Below the pieces are notes generated by a model. That model made no database searches and was not told the origin of the DNA. It worked only from the letters and a program-made list of their open reading frames with translations. From Saprospiraceae bacterium (GTDB lineage Bacteria; Bacteroidota; Bacteroidia; Chitinophagales; Saprospiraceae), in the NCBI GenBank assembly GCA_016706365.1, contig JADJJU010000006.1, forward strand, positions 310,001 through 374,000: a DNA stretch of 64,000 bases. The letters are read 5' to 3'. Below, piece after piece: positions 55,035 to 64,000 of this stretch. The position numbers were made by a program, and so were the translations under genes. Each line of letters opens with the position of its first letter. Positions within the stretch are counted from its first letter, which is position 1.

Positions 55035-56631
55035 GTGAATTCTACAGAGTATTTCCCATTTGACAAAATCCCTGCCTTTAGTAAACTGGATAAAGCATAT
55101 GCAAGCCAGAGAGTTGGATTGAAAAGCTTTTATCAATTTGAACCGGATACCGATGGCATACGGTTAGCTACACAGATGAGAAGGCAATACCCTGTCAACA
55201 GAACACTATTACACGAGACACTTACCACACAATATCAAAATTTATCTATCTCTCCCCTGCTGCAATCAAATCTGGATGCGATTTTGAAGAGAATACATTT
55301 ACCCTGATCACTGCTCATCAGCCTTGCCTATTTCTGGGTCCATTATTTACTGTTTATAAAATACTGAGCGTTATTAAGTTATCACAGAAGCTTAATGCTG
55401 AACAAACCGAATATATGTATATACCTACATTTATACTTGGAGCAGAAGACCACGATGTAGAAGAGATCAACCACATTCATTTGTTCAATAAGAAAATAGT
55501 TTGGGAAACAAATCAGACCGGCTCCTGCGGGAGATTTAATTTGGATGGTCTTGAAGAGGTCATTGAACAGTTGAAAGAGACACTGGGTGGATCAGCAAAT
55601 GCTGAGTCCATTCTTAATAGGGTTCAGAATGCCTATAGCGGATACAGAACCTATGGCCAGGCAACCCGGATTTTTATACATGATTTGTTTAATGAATATG
55701 GTCTCGTGATTCTGGATATGGATGATTCCAAGTTGAAAAACGAATTCAAGTCTGTTATACAGGATGAAATATTGAACGAAACCGCACTGCAGAATATAAT
55801 TAACACTCAGGAAGAGATAAGCAATTTAGGATATAAGCCAGCTACATTTGTAAGACCCATCAACTTTTTCTATTTAGGTAATGGCTATAGGGAGAGAATT
55901 GAAAGAGAAGCTGAAAACTTCAGACTTCAGCAATCGGGTCAATTATTTACCCCTGAAGAAATGTCTGCGGAAATTGATTCAGCACCGGAAAACTTCAGTC
56001 CGAATGTAAATGTAAGGCCTGTTTATCAGGAATTTACCTTACCCAATGTCGCATACATAGGCGGTGGAGGGGAGCTCGCATACTGGTTGGAAAGAAAAAT
56101 CATTTTGCTGCATTAAATGTATTCTACCCTGTCCTCATAAGGCGGGATTCTGTGATGCTTATTGAATCCGGAGTCGCCGCAAAAATGGAAAAAATTGCAT
56201 TAAGTACCGATATCTATTTCTCTGATATTGATGAGATTATATCATATTATTTGGAAAATATTTTGAAAGATCATGTTGAAATCGATCAGGAAAGAGCTGC
56301 TATTGAGAGCCTGCTTGATCTCATTGTTAATAAGGGATCTAAAGCTGATATAACACTGAAAGCAGCTTTTGAAGCTGAAAAAGTGCGTGTTCTAAAGACA
56401 CTGGAAGGCCTGGAAGGCCGAATCAAGCGGGCTGAGAAGCAGAACAATGAAGTGAAGATCAATCAACTCAGACAAGTTAAAGACAAGATGTTTCCTGATC
56501 AGCAATTGCAGGAAAGGCATGAGAATTTCATGTCTTACTATTTAAAATATGGATCCGGGTTTTTCGATATAATACTGGATCATTTAGATCCTCTACGAAG
56601 TGAACTCAAAATAATTCGGCTGGAAGGCTGA
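55035..56631 (+). CDS. bshC: Bacillithiol synthase BshC (two frameshifts)
   Basis: Adds cysteine to glucosaminyl-malate, the last step in making bacillithiol. About 532 residues after correction, normal for BshC. Three frames join. The first (55035-55307) has VGLKSFYQFEPD. Adding T to 55282-55285 links to EENTFTLITAHQPCLFLGPL, then VPTF-like YIPTFILGAEDHDVEEINHI. Adding A to 56092-56096 links YWLERKNHFAALNVFYPVLI and MLIESGVAAKMEKI with a C-terminal coiled coil (LEGLEGRIKRAEKQN). The two corrections lie in homopolymers, so error rather than decay. The start is GTG 55035. Its end overlaps accD by 52 bp. Confidence 0.9.
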
Positions 56632-57473
56632 ATATTGAAAATAACCAGTAACTCATCCAGAGTGTTCTTAAGTTCCTTTCTGTGTACGATCATGTCAAGA
56701 AATCCTGTTTCAAGCACATATTCTGCAGTTTGAAAGTTCTCTGGAAGATCTCTTTTTATAGTTTCCTTTATTACTCTTGGTCCGGCAAACCCTATTAAGG
56801 CTCCTGGTTCTGACATATTTATATCTCCAAGCATAGCAAATGAGGCCGTGACGCCACCTGTGGTAGGATCTGTCATCATAGAGAAATAAGGAATTCCTGC
56901 TGCTGCCATTTGAGTCAACTTTGCAGATGTTTTTGCCATTTGCATTAATGAATACGCAGATTCCATCATTCTTGCCCCTCCTGATTTGGAGATGATCATC
57001 AAAGGAACCTTCTTTTTCAGGCAGTAATCGATAGAGAGTGCAATTTTCTCACCCATTACTGAACCCATACTTCCCCCGATAAATTTGAAATCCATGCAGG
57101 CAATGCATAATGGCTTTTTATTAACCCTGCCAATTGCCACCGAGATTGCATCATTCAGCTCCGTCTTTTTGTATGCTTCTTTTAGACGATCCGAGTAAGA
57201 TTTTACGTCCACAAATTGCAACATATCCACTGATCTCAATTCAGCGAAAAGCTCATCGTATTTATTTCCGTCAAAAATGACATCAAAATATTCTTCAGAT
57301 CCGATTCTTGTATGAAAATCACAACTTGGGCAAACATACATGTTCTCCCTAAGTTCTTTGGCTGTGCATGTTTGTTTGCATTGCTTGCAGTTATACCACA
57401 AGCCATCAGGAACTTCGCGTTTGTGCTCCGTTGCGGTTTGAATTCCGTCTTTAAGTCTTTTAAACCAACCCAT
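56580..57473 (-). CDS. accD: Acetyl-CoA carboxylase carboxyltransferase subunit beta
   Basis: Transfers carboxyl from biotin to acetyl-CoA with AccA, making malonyl-CoA. The 297-residue protein starts MGWFKRLKDGI and has the four-Cys zinc ribbon WYNCKQCKQTC ... YVCPSCDFH (residues about 27-54). The crotonase core follows with FIGGSMGSVMGEKI, ISKSGGARMMESAYSLMQM, DPTTGGVTASFAMLGD and AGPRVIKETI. The C-terminus extends over the convergent bshC 3' end by 52 bp; both stop codons look natural, though an accD extension from a base error cannot be excluded. Confidence 0.95.
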   Translation of the reverse strand: MGWFKRLKDGIQTATEHKREVPDGLWYNCKQCKQTCTAKELRENMYVCPSCDFHTRIGSEEYFDVIFDGNKYDELFAELRSVDMLQFVDVKSYSDRLKEAYKKTELNDAISVAIGRVNKKPLCIACMDFKFIGGSMGSVMGEKIALSIDYCLKKKVPLMIISKSGGARMMESAYSLMQMAKTSAKLTQMAAAGIPYFSMMTDPTTGGVTASFAMLGDINMSEPGALIGFAGPRVIKETIKRDLPENFQTAEYVLETGFLDMIVHRKELKNTLDELLVIFNIQPSSRIILSSLRRGSK

Positions 57474-57638
57474 TCATTCGTTTTTTGAGTATGAAAGAGT
57501 GGATTGTCCTTGGGATAGGGTCCAAAGTTAAATAAAAAAGATAACTGTCGGCATCCTGAACCGGATTTATTTTAATACCGGCACCCCTCCTTTGTACAAC
57601 CACTCAATGCTTCCTTACATTAACTGATTGATTATCTG

Positions 57639-58672
57639 TTATGTATTGTAGCTGAATTCTTTAACAGTATTTACAAAGATTTTTACATTATCAAGGGGGT
57701 GTCAGGATATACTCCATGGCCCAGATTGGCAATATGCTTTTTCCCGAATCTGCTAATCATATCAATGGTATAACCTTTTATACTCTCGGGAGATGCGTAT
57801 AGAACACATGGATCCAGATTTCCCTGGAAAACCATATGATCACCTACTCTTGTCCTCGCAAAATCAGGCTCCATAGTCCAGTCCAAACCTATCACTTCAC
57901 AATTAAGTTTAGCAAAATCATCCAATGCATTAATTGCCCCTTTTGCAAAAACTGTGATTCCAACATCCTGAATAGCTGAACAAATTCTGCCTATATATTT
58001 GGTAGAAAATTGCGCATACTGTTCTGAACTTAGCAATCCTGCCCATGAATCAAAGATTTGTAAATGGGCAGCTCCTGCTTTCACTTGTTGTTTCAGATAT
58101 AAGATTGATGCTTCAGTAATTTTATCCAGAAGTGCTTCAGCAAGAAGTGGCTCAGTGTACAAGAATTTTTTAGCCTGAGAAAAAGTCTTGCTGCCCTTTC
58201 CTTCTATCATGTATGCCAGAATAGTCCAGGGTGCACCACAAAATCCTATCAACGGCACTCTCCCATCCAGTTGCCTTACTGTAAGACTTATTGCATCATA
58301 AACATACTGCAATCTGGCCTCAGCATCTCCAGCGCTGTACAAGGCTTCTATATCAGATGCAGATGAAATTACTTTTGGAAAATAAGGTCCAAGCTTTTCT
58401 TCCATTTGATAAGTCAAACCTAAAGCATCGGGAATCACAAGGATATCAGAGAAAATAATGGCAGCATCAACTCCCAGCTCATCTATTGGCTGAATAGTCA
58501 CTTCTGCAGCCTTATCAGGGGTTTCCACTAATTCTTTGAAGTCTTTAAGAGAAGCCCTAAGCTCGCGGTATTGAGGAAGAATTCGACCCGCCTGACGCAT
58601 CAGCCATACCGGCGGACGAGGCACCTCCTCCCCTCTTACAACTTTGAGAAATATGTCGTTTTTATAATGCAT
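57639..58672 (-). CDS. hemE: Uroporphyrinogen decarboxylase (one frameshift at the end)
   Basis: Decarboxylates uroporphyrinogen III to coproporphyrinogen III in haem synthesis. Key motifs: PPVWLMRQAGRILPQYREL, IIFSDILVIPDALGL, GFCGAPWTILAYMIEG, IFDSWAGLLS and NLGHGVYPDTPL. The printed frame stops at 57683 soon after the last motif; adding one C to the run at plus 57695-57699 continues as DNVKIFVNTVKEFSYNT to stop 57639, the usual ending. Corrected length is 344 residues. A natural product is thus expected. Confidence 0.94.
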
Positions 58673-58968
58673 TTTATTCTATATTCAATTGATATCCAAT
58701 AATATAAACACTTTATGTAAAGTGCTGATTCAATTAAAAATGATTAATTCGATCAACATAATTTTATTAAAAATCTATTTAAAGCTTGCCCATATTTTGT
58801 TACTTTGCATCTTGCACCCCAAAATAAGGCCGCAAAATTACTAATTTTATGGAGAGATTATTCAGGTGCTATTTAGATTGAATGAAATCTACCAAAAGCT
58901 GACATATACCTGACATTAAATTTTGAAATTGCAGGCTGCATTCATTTCTTAATTAATAGAACAAACAA

Positions 58969-59709
58969 ATGAGGTTGGGAATAGTTGGTTATGGAAGAAT
59001 GGGTAAGTCTATTGAAAAGCAGGCTCTCTCCCTAGGTTTAGAAGTGGTTTGGATAATTAAAAGTGAATTGGATTGGAATGAAGTTGACATTCACTCTAAT
59101 TCTGCAGATGTTGTAATTGAATTTACCCAACCACAAGCTGCAGTTCAAAATATCAAAAAACTTATAGAATGCGGATTACCTGTAATCACGGGAACCACAG
59201 GCTGGTATGAAGAACTGGATGTGTTAAAGAAATTTGTAAATGAAAATCAGGGTACCTTATTATATGCTTCAAATTTCAGCATAGGAGTCAATATTCTATT
59301 TGAATTGAATACATTTCTCGCCAAATTCACAGCTCATTTTCCAGCATTTTCCGGAAAAGTAACAGAAACACATCATATTCACAAACTGGATGCCCCAAGT
59401 GGCACGGCGACGACCCTGATTAATGGGATCATTGATCAACATCCACATTATGATAACTGGCATTTTATAAATAATGAACCTAAATCAAACAATTCCTTGC
59501 CTGTGGATTGTAAAAGAGAAGGCGAAGTCTTTGGAATACATGAAGTGGAGTGGAATTCCGGGGATGATCGCATTACGATCAGTCATGAAGCTCATTCGAG
59601 AATGGGATTTACGAATGGGGTCCTGATGGCAGCTCAATGGGTCGCGGGTAAAAAAGGTATTTACACAATGAGAGACGTTTTATTAGATTTGATTAAAGCT
59701 GCAGAATGA
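58969..59709 (+). CDS. dapB: 4-hydroxy-tetrahydrodipicolinate reductase
   Basis: NAD(P)H-dependent step to lysine and diaminopimelate. The 246-residue protein is typical: LGIVGYGRMGKSIEKQA (nucleotide binding), ADVVIEFTQPQAA, VITGTTGW, ASNFSIGVNILF, and TETHHIHKLDAPSGTATTL (catalytic His and Lys). The C-terminus HSRMGFTNGVLMAAQWV is conserved. It overlaps dnaG by four bases (ATGA at 59706), so the two are probably cotranslated. The 296-bp gap before it has no clear riboswitch or promoter. Confidence 0.95.
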   Translation: MRLGIVGYGRMGKSIEKQALSLGLEVVWIIKSELDWNEVDIHSNSADVVIEFTQPQAAVQNIKKLIECGLPVITGTTGWYEELDVLKKFVNENQGTLLYASNFSIGVNILFELNTFLAKFTAHFPAFSGKVTETHHIHKLDAPSGTATTLINGIIDQHPHYDNWHFINNEPKSNNSLPVDCKREGEVFGIHEVEWNSGDDRITISHEAHSRMGFTNGVLMAAQWVAGKKGIYTMRDVLLDLIKAAE

Positions 59710-61662
59710 TTGCACCTGCTTCAGTAGAACGAGTATTGGATGCTGCCCGAATTGAGGATATAGTGGGTGATTTTGTGCGATTGCGCAAAAGAGGAGCAAA
59801 CATGTTGGGCCTCTGCCCTTTTCACAATGAAAAATCTCCATCCTTTAATGTCAACGTAACCGGGAATTATTTTAAGTGTTTTGGATGTGGCAAAGGAGGT
59901 AATTCGGTTCAGTTTTTAATGGAGCACGAGCAGATGTCTTTTCCGGAGGCTATTAGGTATATCGCAGACAAATATAATATCACACTGGAAGAAGTGGATG
60001 CTTCACCTGAGCAGAAGGTAGAGATGCTGCATAGAGAAAAACTGCTGGAAATTGCCGCGTATGCAAGAAAACATTATGAACAGGAGCTTTGGGAGACTCA
60101 GGAAGGTAAAAACATTGGAATGTCCTATTTCAAAGAAAGAGGATTTCTGGATACGACAATCAAAAAATTTCAGCTTGGGTATTCCTCTAAAGAAAGGGAT
60201 AGTTTTGCAAAAAAAGCAAAGCTGGACGGATTTCCGGAAGATCACCTGCAGGAACTTGGTCTTATTAATAAGTACGGAAATGACTTTTTCAATGATCGGG
60301 TGATGTTTACTATCCACGATATTAGCGGCCGACCGGTTGCTTTCGCAGGCAGAATACTTATAAAATCAGAGAATTCTCCAAAATATATCAATTCTCCTGA
60401 ATCAGAGATCTACAAGAAGAGCAAAGTCTTATATGGATTATACCAGGCAAGGCAAGCCATCAGGAAGATGGATGATTGTATCATCGTGGAAGGATATACG
60501 GATGTACTTGCCATGGCACAGTCCGGGATAGAACATGTGGTCGCCTCGTCCGGCACAGCGCTCACAGAGGAGCAAATAAAACTTATTCACCGCTTTACAC
60601 AAAATGTCACCATATTATATGATGGTGATCCGGCTGGTATTAAAGCGGCATTGCGAGGTCTGGACATGGTGCTGGAGCAGGATATGAATGTGAAAATAGT
60701 ATTACTTCCCGGTAAGCATGATCCGGATTCATTCATAAGAGAATCGGGAGCTGAAGGATTTTTAAGCTATTTGGAGCAGAATGCCAGTGACTTTATAACC
60801 TTTAAAGCTAAGACGCTCTCAGAGGATTCAAAAAATGATCCGATTCGCAAAGCAGCATTGATAAAAGATGTGTTGGAGAGTATTTCAAAAATACCGGATA
60901 CTATCAAAAGATCCCGGTATCTGAGAGAGTGTGCAACTCTGTTTGATATTGACGAAACCTTGCTCGTACGGGAATTGAATCAGATGCTGAAAAAAGTCAA
61001 TTTATAAGGAACAAAAGAAAAACCGACCGGATAGCAGATTGTCACTTGATGAGGAACAGCGGCAGGCAATGGATGCAGGGAAACCTGAGCATATTACCTT
61101 TCAAAGTAATTTCTGATACACATGAAATTCAGGAAAGGATTTAATACGAATATTAGTGGCCTATGCAGATCAAACTTTTGACCTTGAAGATGAACAACAC
61201 AGTATTGCAGAATTGATTCTTTCTAATATGGAGGATGCCCTGGATACAATAGATCAACCCCTGTACAGAAGGTTATTGGAGGTAAGCATACAGGCAATGG
61301 AACAAGGGAAAGCTATTCAGCCAGAATACTATTTAAATCATGAAGACAAGGAATTGCAAAGCCTGGCAATGGATCTGCTGATTTCACCTTATGAATACAG
61401 TGAAAACTGGGAAAAACGCTGGCAGTTGTTCTTACAGACACAACCCTACCCTGATAAAAATTTTTACAATGATGCTACTCAGTCTATTCTTCGATTTAAG
61501 CTTAAGAAATTCAATAGAAAATTGAAGGAAAATCAGCAGAAGATTGTTGAATCAGCCCAAAATGTAAATGAAGAAGAAACACAATTATTAATGCAGGTTC
61601 ATCAAAAACTACTTCAAACCAGACTTGAAATAACCAGTGCTTTAAGAACAGTGATTCCTTGA
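59706..61662 (+). CDS. dnaG: DNA primase DnaG (three frameshifts in a 150-bp stretch)
   Basis: Makes RNA primers at replication forks. The zinc domain has LCPFHNEKSPSFNVN and YFKCFGCGKGG. The catalytic core has the TOPRIM Glu in IIVEGYTDVLAMAQSG, SSGTALTEEQ and the Asp-x-Asp in YDGDPAG. The first frame stops at 61007. Three changes (one base less in the A6 run 60990-60995, one less near 61078-61083, one G more near 61137) join KEQKKNRPDSRLSLDEE, LPFKVISDTHEIQERDL and the helical C-terminal domain ending TSALRTVIP. Corrected length is about 651 residues, as in Bacteroidota. An essential gene, so sequence error is likely. Confidence 0.93.
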
Positions 61663-62080
61663 TTTTTTGCTTAATATAATAAAGGTAAGTATCTTACATT
61701 AATTCAATCTTTCTAAATGGAAAATGAGGTGCGAGAACTAAAAGTGATGCAGATAAGTGAATAATAGAAAGATGATAGATGGAAATTAATGCTCAACTCT
61801 CATAAAACTATTTCATTATAATCAATTGAATATATGCATCATATGAATTATCTTTAACTACACTTTAGCTAAAACATAAAATTATATATTGCAATTTTGT
61901 CGCTTATTAAAAGATAAATTATAATTTTACTGCGTATTTCAAGACGACCTAACTGAAACCAATGACTTTTAAATTGCAATCTTTTCAATTGCTATACCAT
62001 TTCCCCCATTTGGTAAAGTCGGTTTTTAATTCAAACTTGTATACACTTGATTCACATATAATAACCAAAATTTTCTTTTT
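61663..62080. other. Gene-free gap before the T9SS cargo gene
   Basis: This 418-bp AT-rich gap has no supported gene, tRNA or clear promoter consensus. A CCATTTCCCCCATTTGG imperfect palindrome lies near 61998-62014. The cargo gene probably has a long 5' untranslated region. Confidence 0.4.
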
Positions 62081-64000
62081 ATGAAACAATTATTACTTAA
62101 TTTTTCTATGATCCTGCTCTGTATAGCTGCGATCAATGTTAATCAGGCTGGGGCGACAACTTGTCCTCAAGCTACTACAGTAAGTGCCATCCCGTACAAT
62201 GCCTCTTTGGTATGTACTGGTACAAATGACATTACATCAACAAATGCTACAGTTTGCGCACCTGCATCATCATTGTATTATGGTGGTCAAGAGGCTTTAT
62301 TGGTGTACACACCTGCTGCGAATGTAGCTGTTGACATCAGTATTAATGGACGATCTTGGACTGGGATCATGGTCTACGCAGGCTGTCCTACAAGTGGAGG
62401 AACTTGTTTGGGTGGAATTTCCAGCTCATTAATCGCCAAATCATTAACAAACGTAGCATTAACAGGAGGAACTACCTACTATATTATGGTGGATACCTGG
62501 CCTACACCAGATAGCCCTTGTTCAGGATCAGGAACTACAATCTCTATTGGCGTACACGTACCTCCTCCTCCACCTCCTGGTTGCAGTACAGCAACGGCGG
62601 TTACTTGTGGAGTACCTGTTGTAGGAACTACTGTTGGAGGTCAACTTGCTCCAAACCTTGGAACTTGTACAACTGCTTTGAACACTGCTGTCGGAAAATG
62701 GTACACAGTATATGGTGGTGGTGGAAACATTACAGCATCACTTTGTACAGGAACTGCATATGACTCCAAAATTGGAGTATTTTCAGGTACTTGTGGTACT
62801 CTGGTATGTGTTGGTGGTAATGACGATGGCTGTGGAGCCCAATCTACTGTAACATGGAATGCAGTTAATGGAACACTGTATTACATTTATGTAACTGGTT
62901 TCAGTACGGCGACAGGTGCTTTCACACTTAATGTTACAGGAACTTGCGGAGCACCACCTCCTCCACCAGTACCGGGAAATGATACTTGTGCAAACGCTAC
63001 TGCTATTACATGTGGAAGCACTACCAATGGAACTACTCTTGGAGCAACATCTGATACTGCACCAACTTGCGATGTTACAACAACTGCCCCTGGTGTTTGG
63101 TACACTATTCAAGGTGATGGTGATATATTCACTTTAACTGCATGTGGCAATTCACTGGATCCTAAATTGTCAGTTTACACAGGAACTTGCGGAGCGTTAG
63201 TATGTCTGGAAGGAAATCAGGCATCATGTTCAGAAGTTGAGTTTTTGTCTGTAGCTGGTACTACTTATCGCGTGTTTGTACATGGTAATGGTGCAAGTGT
63301 TGGTACATTCTCTTTAGCGGCTAGCTGTGTACCTCTATGTCCTTCACCAATCGATGCTCCATGGACCGTGACTGCAATTGGTGGTGCTGTAGGTACTGCT
63401 ATTGAAAATTGTGATGAAACATTCACAGTATCTACTACAGGGGTAGGAACAGCAACTGCTGACAAAATCCACTTTGTACACCAAAATCTTACAGGAAATG
63501 GCTATGTAGTTGCTGATATTAACACTTTCACAAGCTTTACATTTGGAGGTGTTCAATTCAGAGACGGACTTACAGCTGGTGCCCGTAAGGTAGATTACAA
63601 TCTCAGTTGGGTGCAAGAGTTGCACGTGAACTGCGTACTGTCGCAAATGGCGCTCACACTGTTTCACAGTTAGCTGCTCCTAAACATAATTATGTCCGTA
63701 TAGCAAGAGTTGGAGATGTATTCACATCTTCAGTTTCTGCAAATGGAGTTACCTGGACTCAGGTTAACACTGTAACAGTGGCAGGTTTGCCTTCAACATT
63801 GAATGTAGGTTTTTATGTTAATTCTCAGCTTGCTACAGCTGGAACTGTTGAGTTCGGTAGTGCAGGTGTATTTAGTGGAGCTGCATTAATTTCTGATATT
63901 GCAAGCCGCAATGGAGAAGTTTCAGCTTACGCTGCTATCAGCGCTTATCCTAACCCAGCAAACAATGAACTTAACATCAATATGGGTCACCTTACAGGTG
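62081..64000 (+). CDS. T9SS-secreted repeat protein (one frameshift; C-terminus beyond window)
   Basis: A large exported protein. The signal is MKQLLLNFSMILLCIAAINV. Three Cys-rich beta-sandwich repeats follow (about 25-160, 170-290, 298-415), each with CxxATAVTCG-like starts and VGKWYTVYGGGGNITASLCT, KIGVFSGTCGTLVCVGGNDD-type motifs, separated by PPPPPPG and PPPPPVPG linkers. The frame stops at 63673; adding one base near 63595-63601 continues as SQLGARVARELRTVANG up to AISAYPNPANNELNINMG, a T9SS type A sorting domain running off the window. The repeats resemble the PPC-type domains of Bacteroidota surface proteins. It is probably an adhesin or binding protein. Confidence 0.85.

Noticed and set aside
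58673..58968. Lysine-type riboswitch before dapB
   Set aside because: I found no conserved core or terminator stem in the 296-bp leader.
61156..61662. Separate gene after dnaG
   Set aside because: It is the C-terminal domain of DnaG in another frame; three small corrections join it.

Overview
The window is an AT-rich chromosomal segment of a Bacteroidota bacterium, most like the Saprospiria/Sphingobacteria-type environmental lineages. The reasons are a TonB-dependent receptor paired with a surface lipoprotein, type IX secretion (T9SS) cargo with C-terminal sorting domains, the Bacteroidota promoter signature (TTG then about 17-19 bp then TAnnTTTG) upstream of several genes, Bacteroidota neighbour pairs such as DUF3822-rsmD, a BshC bacillithiol enzyme, and many small lipoproteins. 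The exact genus cannot be read from the sequence.

Layout. 1-4042: TonB receptor (cut by the window edge) and beta-helix lipoprotein. 4353-9484: pyrG, two divergent polytopic membrane proteins and a TrmH-type methyltransferase. 9636-13767: small envelope proteins, rimO and msrB. 14178-16876: a large DUF4062-STAND ATPase-TPR protein. 17045-22432: small membrane proteins, a winged-helix regulator, DoxX, lipoproteins, a TonB-domain protein and a DUF6364/PIN toxin-antitoxin pair. 22443-26453: tsaD, DUF3822, rsmD, an unknown gene and trmD. 27013-29108: FKBP isomerase and M20 dipeptidase. 29321-29890: an A-free G/T-run tract, probably an artefact. 30067-37363: mutS2, aroC, an endonuclease/phosphatase-family protein and a yidC operon. 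37549-37623: tRNA-His. 38027-43238: a five-gene minus-strand run with ccmE and ccmF. 44157-47614: FtsE-like ATPase, hybrid histidine kinase, HPt protein and a YkuK-type RNase H-like protein. 47628-54270: intradiol dioxygenase with Tat-like and T9SS signals, arginine decarboxylase, DUF4412 protein, exonuclease, acyltransferase and engB. 54381-61662: outer-membrane barrel, bshC, accD, hemE, dapB and dnaG. 62081-64000: T9SS cargo protein cut by the window edge.

Most genes are core housekeeping: nucleotide, chorismate, lysine, haem, lipid and thiol biosynthesis, tRNA and ribosome modification, membrane protein insertion, cytochrome c maturation and replication priming. Accessory interest lies in the STAND protein, the toxin-antitoxin pair with its twin ACACGTGT operator, the two-protein phosphorelay, the secreted dioxygenase and the dense intergenic repeats.

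Two technical points shape the reading. Ten otherwise normal genes carry apparent single-base indels, mostly in homopolymers (about 13 events, mostly losses). Several are normally essential (dnaG, hemE), so uncorrected long-read errors are much more likely than pseudogenes; I annotate each as one gene with the shift position. The 570-base A-free tract at 29321-29890 also looks like an assembly or base-calling fault.
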